Source of the DNA: Megachile rotundata
Lineage: Eukaryota; Arthropoda; Insecta; Hymenoptera; Megachilidae
DNA length: 64,000 nt
Direction of reading: 5' to 3'
Assembly (NCBI RefSeq): GCF_050947335.1
Contig: NC_134993.1
Coordinates: 9,796,001 to 9,860,000 of the forward strand
Positions 11,100 to 23,645 of this stretch are shown here, piece after piece. A program made the translations under genes and the position numbers. Position 1 is the first letter of the stretch. Every line of letters starts with the position of its first letter. The notes beneath the pieces were generated by a model, which ran no database searches, had not been told where the DNA came from, and saw only the letters and a list, made by a program, of their open reading frames with translations.

Positions 11100-12880
11100 T
11101 TTGAAAATTTTCGGTTTACGTTCTTTTGGACTTTTAGGGTTTTAGGGGTTTTAGGGGAAATTTTGAGGGTGGGTTTTTAGTTGTTATATTTGGGAATTTC
11201 GGGATTTTGGGATTTTGAGATTTTGAGATTTTCTGGATTTGAAATTTGGAAATTTTGGAATTTGGAATTGTTGGGGTTCTTAGTTCTGAGTTTTGGATTG
11301 TGATTCTGGAAATTTTGTAATTTTAAATTGACCAATTGTATTGTAAAATTGTCAAGGTGTGAAATTGTTAGATTGTCAAATTTTCGACTTTTCAATTCCC
11401 AAATTTTCATATTGTCAAATTGTCAAGTATTCAATTGTCAATTGTTAAATTTTCAATTCTTCAATTCTCAGAATTTCAATTGTTAAATGATAAAATTTTC
11501 ATATTGTCAAATTCCCAAATTTTTATTTATCATATTGTCAAGTATTCAATTGCCAATTGTTAAATTGTCAATTCTTTAATTCTCAAAATTTCAATTGTTA
11601 AATGATCAAATTTTCATATTGTCAAATTCCCAAATTTTGAATTATCATATTGTCAAGTATTCAATTGCCAATTGTTAAATTGTCAATTCTTCAATTCTCA
11701 AAATTTCAATTGTTAAATTCTCAAATTTTCACATTGTCAAATTGTCAAATATTCAATTGTCAAATTGTTAAATTTTCAATTCTTCAATTCTCAAAATTTC
11801 AATTGTCCAATTCTCAAATTTTCAACTGTTAATTTCCCATAATGTCAAATTCTTAAATTTTGAATTTGCATGTTACCAAATTTGTGATTGACAAATTTTC
11901 AATTTTCAATTATTCAGTTGTCAAATTGCCAAATTTTCAATTTTTTAATTCCCGAATTTTCAACTGTTAAATTTTCATATTGTCAAATTTTCAAATTTTC
12001 AATTTCCATGTTGATAAATTTTGAATTGACAAATTTTCAATTTTCAATTATTCAGTTGTCAAATTGCCAAATTTTCAATTTTTTAATTCCCGAATTTTCA
12101 ACTGTTAAATTTTCATATTGTCAAATTTTCAAATTTTCAATTTCCATGTTGATAAATTTTGAATTGACAAATTTTCAATTTTCAATTATTAAATTACCCA
12201 ATTTACTATTATTAAATTGTCAAATTTTCAATTTTCAATTATTAAATTGCCAAATATTCAATTGCTAAATTACCAAATTTTCAATTTTCCAATTCTCAAA
12301 ATTTCAATTGTCAAATTGCCAAATTTTCAACTGTCAAATTTTCACATTGTCGAATTCTCAAATTTTCAATTTCCATATTGTCAAATTTTTAATTGACCAA
12401 TTTTCAAATTTCAATTATTAAATTATCCAATTTACAATTATTAAATTACCAAATTTTCAATTTTCGATTATTAAATTGTCAAATTCTCAATTTTCAATTA
12501 TTAAATTGTCAAATATTCAATTGCTAAATTACCAAATTTTTCAATTGTCAAATTGCCAAATTTTCAACTGTTAAATTTTCGCATTGTCAAATTTTTAATT
12601 GACCAATTTTCAAATTTCAATTATTAAATTATCCAATTTACAATTATTAAATTGCCAAATTTTCAATTTTTCAATTCTCAAATTCCCAACTTTCAACTGT
12701 TAAAGTTTCACAATGTTAAATTCTCGAATTTTCAATTTTCATGTTGTCAGACTTTTAATCGACAAATTTTCAATTATTAAATCGTCAAATTTTCAATTTT
12801 TCAATTTTCAAAATTTCAATGGTCAAATTCCAAAATTTGCAACTGTTAAACTATCAGTTTAAAAATAAATGTAGTTTATG
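11100..12880. repeat. Degenerate AATTTTCAA array with a skew switch
   Basis: 11100-11310 is G-skewed on the plus strand (GGGATTTTGAGATTTTGAG type); from about 11390 to 12880 the same flavour of sequence is C-skewed (CAAATTTTCAATTGTTAAATT type). Monomers vary between 9 and 12 bp. A clean higher-order duplication of 139 bp occurs at 11890-12028 and 12029-12167, with a partial third copy after it. Short frames here are compositional. Confidence 0.85.
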
Positions 12881-13986
12881 AAATTTTGCTAAATTTATGC
12901 TAAATTTTAAATGCGACAAATTAAAACTTAATAACATAATATTAATATTAATAAATCTGCAAGTTTCAAACTTCAAGCAGATATTTTAATTCCGAATGTG
13001 TAATCAGATTTCTTGAATCCAAGATGGCGGATCCTATATGTCGAATCACATAGAAAATAGCGGAACCAACATGGCGAATCACATATAAAATGGCAGTAAA
13101 ATCAGCTCGAAACACATAAATAAAGATTTTTAAAGTGAATTCCACTGAGACTTCCTGCGTCAATGCGACGAACCGAGTCATTATACCTCGTTTTGTACTT
13201 TTTATCGACACTTCCGTCACGTGCTCGCAATTTGACGCTCGAACAATCGTTTGCTGGAAATAGTCGGGTAAATAAAACGTGTTCCGTATTGAGCGCATAC
13301 TTTGTGTTTGCATTGCAGCAAAGGATGACCAAACAAGCAGGAAACACGTTGGTTGTAATTAATAAGTTTCATGTTTCCAACCTTCATCGTCGTGCACGCG
13401 ATAGCCGTCTAAAATTTAATCTCTTTGTTAATGGCTCAACTGTGTCAAGATTAACCGCGTAATTAACCGGAATTTACCGCATAATTATTAATACGGGTTA
13501 CAAAGGAGCGGTCGGTTAAAGGAGAACAAATGTCTTCAGCGAATTTAGCGGATATTCTCCTGGCTTCGGATACCAAACAGATCACGCGAACATTTTGTCC
13601 ACGTTGTAAATCACCTTTCCAAGCCCGATGAATTATTAAACGACGAACAAAATAAACTAATTGAAAAATAGAGTAAACGGGAGATTTGATATATCTTTGT
13701 TTATCGTTGCATCACACGGTGAAATAATTTTGAATGATATTGGCGGGAGAATTTATAGGGTGGTATATTTATGAGATGGAATTTCGTTCGGGAATACTGC
13801 AAGTGTTGAAATTTAAATGTATTTTCAGTTTTTTTTAGGTGTATGAATCAATAAATTTTGAGGAAGGATTAAAATTTGTGAGGAACTTTATGTTGTTTCA
13901 AAAGTATAGAAGTTTTGCTTAAATATATTTCTTTTTAGTGCATAATATAATAGAAATAAATTTCTAATTTCTGGATTTACAACTTT
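12881..13986. other. Single-copy DNA, no gene recognised
   Basis: Non-repetitive sequence with some CpG (13020-13620). Overlapping frames on both strands (12966-13313 minus, 13163-13462 plus) are not recognisable. AAGATGGCGGATCC near 13020 and AACATGGCGAATC near 13070 form a small local repeat with ATCACATA. Confidence 0.4.
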
Positions 13987-14266
13987 TTAACCCTTTGCGC
14001 TGTTTTGACGAGTCTGACTTGTGACGCACTCGTATTTCGGCTGTGATCAATTTTACTGGAATTTTTAATATGCTTCAATTTGGAGTTCAAGTACAATTAT
14101 AATTTTCATAGTCAATTGCGTAATAACATATTGATATAACATTTCACATTTTTTGGCTGTTTTAATGTTGTAGCTGTAATTAGTCAGTTGACGCACCTGA
14201 CTGACGCACCCGACTGACGCACCTGACTGACGCACCTGACAAATAAGTCATAATGCAAGGGGTTAA
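13987..14266 (+). mobile_element. Complete 272-bp piggyBac-like MITE
   Basis: TTAA at 13987-13990 is followed by CCCTTTGCGCTG; the other end reads ATGCAAGGGG followed by TTAA (14263-14266). The ends form an imperfect inverted repeat (CCCTTTGC against CCCCTTGC), and the TTAA pair fits the piggyBac target rule. The interior has GTGACGCACTCGTATTTC, then GTGATCAATTTTACTGG, and near 14192 a 13-bp tandem TGACGCACCTGAC in four copies. There is no coding capacity. Related sequence lies at 2395-2520 (antisense) and 63920-64000, where the GACGCA motif is expanded into a satellite. Confidence 0.75.
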
Positions 14267-14289
14267 TAAATCAAATCCTTAGATATCAA

Positions 14290-15320
14290 ATTGCTTGACC
14301 GTAAAATACCTAGTCCTCTACGTGCGTGAAGTTTTAAATCTTTGGTTTATAAAATCCTTAGGTCTGCAAATCCCAAAGTGGTCAAATACCCAGATTCGAA
14401 AATTTGATGATCCACAAAGTTATTAAGGTGACAAAGTCCTAGATCCCTATATTATAAATCTCAAAATCCGCAAAACCTATTAAATTTCTTTACTTCCAAA
14501 TACCGAGATGTCTACATCCACAAGTATCCATAAATTAAAAAATTCCTAAATATCTGCCAAAGTCCTATGGTTCCAAATGTTCAGATTGTCATGTCCACAA
14601 ATATCACCAAATTCCCACATTCACAAGAATCACCAAATTCAGAAGTTCCCAAATACCTACCAAACTCCACTATAAACAAATACCCAGATGTCCACATTCA
14701 CAAATATCCTTAAATTCCAAAATATCTATCAAAGTCTTATACTTTCAAATCTCCAGATTCTCACATCTACAAATATCTCCAAATTCCCACATCCACAAAT
14801 ATCCCCAAATTCCAAAGTTCCCAAATATCTACCAAAGTCCTATACTTCCTAATCTCCAGATTCTCACATCTACAAATATCTTCAAACTCCCACATTCTCA
14901 AATATCCCAAAGTCCAAAGTTCCCAAATACCCACCAAACTCCTCTACTTCCAAATACCCAGATGTCCACATCCACAAATATCCCCAAATTCCAAAGTTCC
15001 CAAATACCTACCAAAGTCCTATACTTCCAAATCTCCAGATTTTCACATCTACAAATATCTCCAAATTCCCACATTCACAAGAATCCCCAAAGTCCAAAAT
15101 GTCCAAATTCCTACCGAAATTCCACTACATCCAACTACCCAGATGTCCACATCCACAAATATCCCCAAATTCTAAAGTTCCCAAATATCTACCCAAATTC
15201 CCCTGCTTCCAAACACCTACCTGCTCTACATCCAAATACCCAGATATCCACAAGTATCCCCAAATTCCAAAATCCCCCAACCCTTCTCTAAAATCTTGCT
15301 TACCTAATCACCAAATATAA
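14290..15320 (+). repeat. Degenerate C-skewed array with ~80-100 bp complex units
   Basis: Blocks such as CCACAAATATCCCCAAATTCC, AAAGTTCCCAAATACCTACC and AAGTCCTATACTTCCAAAT recur in order with TCTCCAGATTCTCACATCTA or ACCCAGATGTCCACATCC variants. The units are 80-100 bp and degenerate. Two overlapping plus-strand frames (14962-15291 and 15099-15320) are rich in Ser, Pro, Asn and Lys and are repeat by-products. Confidence 0.85.
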
Positions 15321-16015
15321 CCCAGTTCTATATTAGTCACCTTCCCTATATTAGTCTAATTTTCCCTAAGTGACCCAAACTCGTTCCTCACCATATCCCA
15401 CCAGCCATTGTTACGATCAACGAATTGATTTACGATGTTAGAGGTGGGTCAGTCAGAGTTACGCTTAGATTAGGGTTACGACATCCGTCAGGTGGCATTG
15501 TGAAGTCAGTCACGCAACACAATTAAAACGACGGGTGGCAACCTTTGCGGGTGACGTCTTCAATTTGAACGATATTAATCGTTCCGGCCGGACGACAACA
15601 AATCCACGCGTATTTCCATGCCGGATCCGAACAATGGCGGATAGCTCGATTGTCCCGAACGGAAACCGGGTGATTCATGGCTGGAAAGGAAAACGACCGT
15701 TAATCGACGCGTTCCTTAGGTCTGACCTTTAACCGGCTACTTTTTCGCGATCGCGCGAAAGGCGGATAGGCCGTGTTCGGATAATCGGGTCGACAAGTTG
15801 TGTGTACCGGATACCGTGTCTGCGTGTTGCGAGACAATCGGTGCGTCGTTCGCTTGGAATTCCAGGTGAACGCGACAACGATTCGCGCGCGTTTGACGTC
15901 ACCGCGGCCCGAACGGGATACACGTGCGTTACCGGCCGATCGATCTGATTAATTGGCTCCACGGTTCAGTGCATTCGCGTAAGTTGCATTTTTATATCCA
16001 GCGAATACGTTGAAT
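15321..16015. other. CpG-rich single-copy block
   Basis: From about 15500 to 15960 the sequence is dense in CpG and non-repetitive. Short opposing frames (15535-15732 plus, 15729-15962 minus) have no recognisable domain. The block stands out between two AT-rich arrays and is a candidate regulatory island. Confidence 0.45.
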
Positions 16016-16254
16016 AACTGATGCGGGTTAGAGTATTGGAGGTCGAGGGTTTTGATATTTGGGGAGAGATGAGATTTCGGGAATTTTGGGTGCTGGATTG
16101 TTGAATGTGGGGACTTGAGAAGTTGAGTATTTTGGAAACTGAAAATTTGAGAAGATATTTTTTTTCGGTAGGGTTTGAAGTCGCATTGGGAATTTGGAAA
16201 TTTGAGAAGTTGGGAGTTTGAGAATTCGGGAACTTGAGAATTTCTCAAATAATA
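16016..16254 (+). repeat. Short G-skewed AATTTGGGAA array
   Basis: Units like GAAAATTTGAGAAG, GGAATTTGGAAATTTGAGAA and GGGAACTTGAGAATTT form a degenerate G-skewed stretch of the same broad family as 4770-5260. The minus-strand 105-codon frame here is compositional. Confidence 0.7.
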
Positions 16255-17960
16255 CGATGGTAACATGGTAATAAAAGAGTATTATAGTACAATAGTATGG
16301 TCACAAAATATTATGATAACATAGTATGATAATATAGTAGTATAGTATTATAGAAATATAGTAGTATTGATATAGGGTAATAATAACAGCAGTATGATTG
16401 ACAGTATGAAAGTATAATAGTGTACCAGTGTATTGGTATGGCAGCATACTATAGTATCTCATGCTATACTATAGTAGCAAAGTAATATGTATAATAGCAT
16501 AGTAACATGAGGTTGCAGTGGTAAAGCAGTATAATAGTGTTATAGTATAGTAATATAGTAGTACAACAGTATAGTAGTATAATAATATAATAATATAGTA
16601 TTACAACAGTATAGTAGTATAGTAGTATAGTAATATAGTAGCACAACAGTATAGTAGTATAGTAGTATACTGGTATAGTATCATTATACTACAATAGTAC
16701 AATAAAATAGCATAATAGTAGCATACTAAAGTAATAGTATAATAGTATAGTAGTGTAGCAGTATACTGATATAGTAGTATTATACTATAATAGTACAATG
16801 AAATGGTATAATACTACAACTATAAACTGGTGAAGATATAAAACAGTATAATGGTAGTATAATAAAATAATAAAATAGTAAAATAGCAGAATAGTATTAT
16901 AGTATTATAGTGGTATAGTGGTATTATATTATAATAGTACAATGAAATGATATAATACTACTGCTATAAACTGGTGAAGTTATAAAACAGTATAATAGTA
17001 GTATAATAAAATAATATAATTGTAAAATAGTAGGATAATAGTATAGTATTATACGTGTATAGTAGTACTATACTATAATAGTACAATGAAATGGTTGAAT
17101 AGTGCTACAATAAACTGGTGAAGTTGTTAAACAGTATAATAGTAGTGTAATAAAATAATAAAATAGTAAAATAGTAGAATAGTAGTATAGTATTATACGG
17201 GTATAGTAGTATTATACTGTAATAGTGCAATGAAATGATATAATAATACTTCTACAAACTAGTGAAGATATAAAACAGTATAATAGCAACATAATAAAAT
17301 AACAGAATATTGAAATAGTAAAATAGTAGTATAGTATTATACTGGTATAATAGCATTATACTATAATAGTACAATGAAATGGTAGAATAGTGCTATAATA
17401 AACTGGTGAAGTTGTTAAACAGTATAATAGTAGTATAATAAAATAATAGAATAGTAAAATAGTAGTATATTAGAGTAGTAGAATAGTAGAATAACAGAAT
17501 AGGAGAATAGTGAGTGCTATAATGGTGAAATAGCAGAATAGTAGTATGGTAGTATGACAATATAGTAGTATAGTAGTGCAGTAGTATAGTAGTATGGCGG
17601 TATAGTACTATGGTACCACAATAGTACTACTATACTACTACTATAGTATACTATACTATACTATAGTATAGTACTATAGTATATATATACTGTTGCACTA
17701 ACCCACCACTGCACCATTCTACTATACTAATAAGAAAATAGTAAAATAGTAGTATAGTAGAATGGTGCAGTGGTAGGATAGTGCAACAGTATAATAGAAA
17801 GATGGAACATTAAAATATTAAAACAGTAAAATAGTTACACAATAAAACACCAAATTACTATAATTATAAAATATCATAGTAGTGAAATAAAAATATAGTG
17901 AAACAGTAATACTAATACAGTAAAACAGTAAGTAATGAAATCCTAAAATATTCATATAGT
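16255..17960 (+). repeat. AGTATAGTAGTATA low-complexity array
   Basis: Trinucleotide- and pentanucleotide-like mixtures of AGT, ATA and AGTAT run for 1.7 kb. A higher-order block of ~160-180 bp with CTATAATAGTACAATGAAATG, then AAACTGGTGAAG, then TAAAACAGTATAATAGTAG recurs about five times between 16680 and 17420. A self-complementary stretch, ACTATAGTATACTATACTAT and on to TATATATA, lies at about 17640-17690. Confidence 0.9.
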
Positions 17961-18640
17961 AATCCTATAAAATTCTAATACAGAACCCCTTAAAAAGCAA
18001 TTTACCTACCCATCCCCTCATTCCAACCAAACTACAATGAAATAACTAATAACATAATTTCACCCGAAATCAGTATCGAATCTCGAAACCAAATAAAACT
18101 CCATCTCCTTTGTGCGAAACCAATAATTCACGGGAACACAAAGGGACAAAAGAGTTCATAAAGCAACGAGCAAATGATCGGCCCCGATGTAAACAGAGTA
18201 CTGATTGTTGCCGACTTAATCACTCTGTTCCCGCGTCCTGTTCTGACGTGTATATCGATGTTCGAAGGAATATCACCGGGTTATAAATCTCGTTGGATTT
18301 GCGACGATATTCGGTCGGATGTTATACGTCAAATTAATGTCCCGCAACTGCTTCAATTGATGAGCCGAGCAATGACACGTTATATGAATAACGGCAGAGT
18401 ACGGATATATGTATATTTAACGGGTGGATACGAATTTAACGCGGAAATAGCGTCAACCGGCTGCAAGGAATTCTACTTACCGATCGTTTCAATTTACAGT
18501 CGGACACAAAAAGGATATTCGATACCGTTTAAAAACACCGCTTTTGTAAGTTTTTTTTTTAGATTCAAATTAAAGGGAGGAGATTTTTTCAGTAAAGCAA
18601 GATTTTTTTTAACGGTAATAATATATTGGAGATGTAGAGA
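17961..18640. other. Single-copy block with a 167-codon unrecognised frame
   Basis: 18174-18677 on the plus strand is the longest frame in the window that is not obviously a repeat product (ATG to stop, 167 codons). The first ~120 residues read through balanced, CpG-containing sequence; the tail runs into the following G-skewed array, which argues against a complete natural protein. I see no signal peptide, domain or catalytic motif. It could be an exon fragment, a conserved noncoding block that is open by chance, or an old gene remnant. Confidence 0.2.
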
Positions 18641-19930
18641 TTTGGAGAGGTTGGAGGCTAGGGATCTAGGGATCTAGGGATTTAGAAATTTAGAGATATG
18701 GGAATATAGGGATTTGATGGAATAGGTATGTGGAGAATTTGGAATTTTTGAGTCTAGGGAATTGGGAGTGTAGGTGATTTGGAAACTTTCTAATCTAGGG
18801 ATTTTGGGATATAGGGATTTCGGAAATTTTGAAGTTTCTAATCTAGGGATTTTGGGATATAGGGATTTCGGAAATTTTGAAGTTTCTAATCTAGGGATTT
18901 TGGGATACAGAGATTTGGGAATATAGGTATTTGAGAAAATCAGAATTTTTTAATCTAGGGATTTGAAGATCTAAAGATTGGGGAATAGGTATCTGGGGAA
19001 TTTGGCATTTTTGAATCTAGGGATTTTGGGATACAGAGATTTGGGAATATAGGTGTTTGGGAAAATCAGAATTTTTTAATCTAGGGATTTGAAGATCTAA
19101 AGATTGGGAAATATGTATCTGGGGAATTTGGCATTTTTGAATCCAGGGATTTGAAGATTTAGAGATTATGAAATAAGTATCTGGGGTATTTGGAATTTTT
19201 GAATCTAGAGATTTGAAGATTTAGAGATTTTGGAATAAGTATCTAGGGAATTTGGAATTTTTGAATCTAGGGATTTTGGGATATTGAGATTTGGGAATAT
19301 AGGTGTTTGGGAAAACCAGAATTTTTGAATTTAGGGATTTGAAGATTTAGAGATTCGGAAATAAGAATCTGGGGAATTTGGAATTTTTGAATCTACGGAT
19401 TTTGGGATATCAAGATTTAGGAATATAGGTATTTGGGAAAATCAGAATTTCTGACTCTAGGGATTTGAAGATTTAGAGATTTTGGAATAAGTATCTAGGG
19501 AATTTGGAATTTTTGAATCTAGGGATTTTGGGATACTGAGATTTGGGAATATAGGTGTTTGGGAAAACCAGAATTTTTGAATTCAGAGATTTGACGATTT
19601 AGAGATTGGAAATAGATATCTGGGGAATTTGGAATTTTTGAATCTAGGGATTTTGGGACATAGAGATTTGGGAATATAGGTATTTGGGAAAATTAGAATT
19701 TTTGAATCTAGGGATTCGTGGAATTCGCAATTTTCAAATATAGGGATTTGGAAATCTAGGAATTCGGTGAATACTGAATTTGGGGAATTTTGAGTTGTTG
19801 AATCTAGGAATTTGAATATTTAGAGATTGGTGAATGCAGGTATTTGGAAGAGTTGGAATTTTTTACTCCAGGGATTTAGCAATCTAGGGATTTTGTTAGG
19901 AATGTTTTGAATTTACAGTTTTAGTGAATT
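18641..19930 (+). repeat. G-skewed array with ~180-bp higher-order blocks
   Basis: TTTTTGAATCTAGGGATTTT, GGGATATAGAGATTTGGGAATA, TAGGTATTTGGGAAAATCAG and ATTTGAAGATTTAGAGATT recur in a fixed order about seven times. Variants differ by single bases and small indels. It is one more member of the ATTTGGG-type minisatellites, here with a longer higher-order unit. Confidence 0.9.
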
Positions 19931-19959
19931 ATGACTCTTGATATTTAAATATCTGGTAA

Positions 19960-20180
19960 TGTGAGGATTTCAAGATTTACTACTTTGTGAAATTTATAAA
20001 ATATATGAAATTTATAAAATTTATGAAATTTATGAAATTTGTTAAATTTGTTACATTTATAAAATTTATAAAACTTGTCAAATTTGTTAAATTTACACAA
20101 TTTGTGAAATGAGTAAAATTTGTTAAATTTGTTAAATTTGATAAATATAAAAAATTTGTTAAATTTGTGAAAGTGGTATA
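19960..20180 (+). repeat. AAATTTGTTAAATTTG short array
   Basis: A 9-10 bp motif of AAATTTGTT, AAATTTATG and AAATTTATA repeats about 20 times. It is AT-only apart from one G or C per unit. Confidence 0.85.
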
Positions 20181-21785
20181 ACTTGAAAAATAATAAAAAC
20201 TAGAAAGATTACAGATAATACAAGTAAAGAAAATAATACAATTTTTAATATCCTCCCAGATCTTTTTCTAACAGACTGTACCACACATTCTATCAAGAGG
20301 CGAACGAAATTGACTTTCTCCATCTTCCGAATATAAAGTAAATATAAACTGTCCCAGAATCAATACACACTCGAGTAAACAGCAAGTTCAAACTCAAGTT
20401 CAAAAATTTCAAACTTAAAGTTTGAGAATTCGAAATTTCACAATTCGAGAATTATTATACATTTTCTTCCAACATTTCTATATATTTAATATCTCGATAA
20501 AATTTACTTATTTTTTTTTTAAGAATTAATCAAATTGTTGACAAAGTACACTCTTGAAAACTCTGTTTTCATATACCACACCGTTCACCTAAACTAAAAA
20601 AGAAAACAAATATTCTTAATTAAGCCAGCTTTTCGTGAAACACGTAGAAAAATGAAAGAGCAAAATCGTTAAACACAAAAGGTGCCCAAGCTTTGACGTT
20701 CGGTTATCGGTTTTTTAAATTTCTCGTGTTCAAAAAAGATTTTTAATTAAAAGTGATACAGTCTTCAAAAAGTAACGTTCCATTTACTTCGTCGTGCCCG
20801 AGATGAATTTACTGGAAGAAATATTTGACGTTCAAAGAAAACCTGAAAAATCTGCATGAAAATATGAAAGAATCCATAAATTTAAATAATAAATTTCAAC
20901 AACCAAAAAATCTAACTAAAAAAGTTCGAAGAGTATTAAAATTAAAAAATTTTAATTTTTGAGCTCAAACTTTGACATTTTTTTTTTGCATCGCATACTA
21001 AATTTTTAGACGGAAGGAATGAAAAAAAGAAATGTGAGCCACCCTGTTATCCACCCTCATCAAGAGCGCCCACACAGCACCGAGGGTCAAAAACCTATAT
21101 CCTCCATTTCTAAATTAAAAAGCCCGCGGGTAAAGTGAACGAGTGGCTCCGGAAAATACCTATGCCAATGGGTATTTTAAGGATGTCAGTTGCAGTCGAA
21201 AAAAGTGTTCTATCAGGAAAAATTGAATATCTCGTCAGGACGCGTCAATCCGGCGAACGTCTCGGAAATAAATCGCAGGAATTCTCATCCCGCGGGTGTC
21301 GCGATGCAAGACGGGTTTTCACGGGAACGAAAATCAGGACATATTTTGAACGAGTAATTTCCTCGATATAATCAAGTTTTGATGTAAGCAGTTACATAAG
21401 GTTTGGTATACGCGATAATAATGTGCTCGATATAAGTTTATCCGGGAAACAATACGAATATAAAACTATTTTATTTTTTATTTTTTTGCTTTCAATCATT
21501 TATCGGTAGATGTCCGACATTTTTCTGATTAAAATATACTTTTCACTCACTGAGGGGTTCTCCAACCCTCTGGATACTTTGTTAGCCATCTTTCGGCACT
21601 TTTTACAATTTTTCTGTGGGTTTTGGTTCATTTTAAGAAAGTTTGGTTCTCTGATAAAAAGTCGTATCTGGCACGGTTTGGCCTGTACTCTATACGTGAG
21701 TGAGTGATTGGGATATGATTTTATAGTATTTTGACAAAATTTTTATGCTAAAATAAGGTTTTTATATTGTCAAATATTTGCTAAT
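20181..21785. other. AT-rich single-copy DNA, no gene recognised
   Basis: Non-repetitive, mostly AT-rich sequence with a modest CpG-bearing patch at 21020-21380, where a 78-codon plus-strand frame (21135-21371) lies. A GACATTTTTCTGATTAAAAT motif near 21515 repeats at about 21794, the left end of the next element, so a stray end copy may be present. No genes could be supported. Confidence 0.4.
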
Positions 21786-21789
21786 AGAT

Positions 21790-22045
21790 TCTTGACATTT
21801 TTCTGATTAAAATGAGCCCAAACACGACATCATTCGAATTATATTTAGTAGTTTAATGATAAGAGTCTACGACTCCGACAGTCAGGTACATCACGTGACC
21901 GTCCGAGCGGCACCGAGGAAGAACGAAGTTACCCGAAGTACCACTAGTCCCTGCGAATCTTAGGTATAACTGAAACTCTTGAAATTACAAGTAAATAAGT
22001 GACGAATTACGTCGTGTTTGGACTCGTTTTAATCGGGAAAGAATC
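21790..22045. mobile_element. Small inverted-repeat element (~255 bp)
   Basis: The left end contains CTGATTAAAATGAGCCCAAA then CACGAC (from about 21802). The right end contains GTCGTGTTTGGACTCGTTTT then AATCGGG (to about 22036), the imperfect reverse complement. Arms are ~40 bp allowing a four-base gap. The interior is more GC-rich and noncoding. The class is uncertain, since no clear target duplication was found. Confidence 0.55.
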
Positions 22046-22850
22046 AGGAATACGTTGGTAACAGTTTAATTCCAAAAAAGAAGAAAAAATAAATAAATTT
22101 TATAATTGCAATAGAATCATTCCTGACGTTACTGTCTGTTTATGGTCGGTTCCTTCGTTCACAACCATTGTAGAAAACACGTAGAATCGGGGTAGAACAT
22201 TCACACATGTAATGAACTGTAATAGGGCTCTGTAAGTGTCCCATATATTACTTATAAGTATACCATGATACAGTGGCTAATTTATTCGTGAATCAAAACT
22301 GTGCATGACTGCATTTTGTAGTAGACCATCCTAACAGAAATACTCAATTATGAGTTTCATACATCATATGAAAGTTCAAAGCCGAAATTCGCTTATATCG
22401 AACGGACGAGCCTCGCGCGAAAGTCGTCGGCTCCTCGCCGAGCAATTACGCGGGGCGGACAAAGCTTTCTTGCTGGAAAAAGCAATTCCGTCGTGCATCG
22501 AGACACCGGTGTAAACAGCCCGCGGAGTTATTAGAGCCCCGTCATTTCCGCGACCGAACACAATCGTGCTCCCACGCTCCTTACGAGCTCATTCGCGCTC
22601 CGTGGGGCTCGCCCGTTCACATCCTGCGATTCAAGTCGTTCATTTCCTTCCTCTTCTTACGGATCACCCTCCCTCCATGTGAATAACGTCTGTTGCTAAA
22701 CTGAATTCGAGGTTCTTTACTGCTTTCGGTTTTGGCTTCGTGAGAAGATCTAGGCAATCGGGGATGACAGCCTTTATTAACATCCGATACACTGCTTTTG
22801 ATTCTGGGTTCATTTGGGATACCTTTGTTAACCTCGTAAGCGACAATATA
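22046..22850. other. Single-copy DNA with a CpG-rich core
   Basis: 22380-22640 is one of the most CpG-dense patches of the window. Short minus-strand frames at 22376-22561 and 22664-22846 have no recognisable domain. Nothing repetitive is seen. It is a candidate regulatory island or unrecognised exon. Confidence 0.4.
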
Positions 22851-22854
22851 TGGC

Positions 22855-23645
22855 TATACTGTTCTCTACGCGGAATAAATTTTCACGATTAAATTATAAT
22901 TTTTCCCAAAGATACATATACTTTAACCTTGATACTTTTTTCGAAAATTCACAAAATAATTTCTAAATGTTGACAATATGTATTAGTGCAAAGAGGTCCC
23001 ATGGTGCCTAAACTTGGCGTTACCTTTTATTTACATGTAATGTACTTTTGTGGGATTTGTTAATACTCTTCTGAAACGTGATGGAGGCAACAAAGTGCAA
23101 ATCGAAACATATGAAAACGATCGTTCAATTGAAACGGTGGCGAGTGAGCCGGTAGAGTGAGCTACTGTGGCGCTAATCTACGATGACATTCGCCAAAGCC
23201 ACTATAGTGGACCATCGTACAGAGAGATGGTCCGCCACTATAGTGGCGCGTCGTACCTAAGAGGTTAAAATGGTACCCTTTTGTAGCCCAGCGCGGACCA
23301 TGGAGAGGTCCTGTTTTATGACTGCGCTACCCGACAAGACGCTCCGTAGCCCGTCGCATCGGACTTTCTACTTAAAATTACATTAAAAGCGAGATATTAT
23401 TTTAATTCAAATATTATTTAATAAGAGTAACAAATGTGAACTTGTGTTTTCATATAATCTATAATGACGTTCGCGTAAGCCACTGTAGTGGTGCGTCATG
23501 TCTAAGAGGTTAAGATGGTACGCTTTTGTAGTATAGCGCGGACCATGGAGAGGTCCTGTAACTGCGTTACCCATCACGACGCTTCTTGCTGCATCGAACT
23601 TCCTACTTAACGATTACATTAAAAACGAGATATCATTTTAAAAGT
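22855..23645 (-). mobile_element. Compound TTAA element, copy 2 (antisense)
   Basis: Reverse-complement match to the copies at 8.9 and 53.1 kb. Segment two occupies about 22855-23262, ending CCTAAGAGG then TTAA (23263-23266); its far end is truncated before the terminal CCTCTTAGG. Segment one follows to TCTAAGAGG (23501-23509) and TTAA (23510-23513). A second, partial segment one continues to about 23645. Three segments in head-to-tail order show that this family builds tandem compounds sharing TTAA junctions. The CCACTATAGTGG palindromes are retained. Confidence 0.7.
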
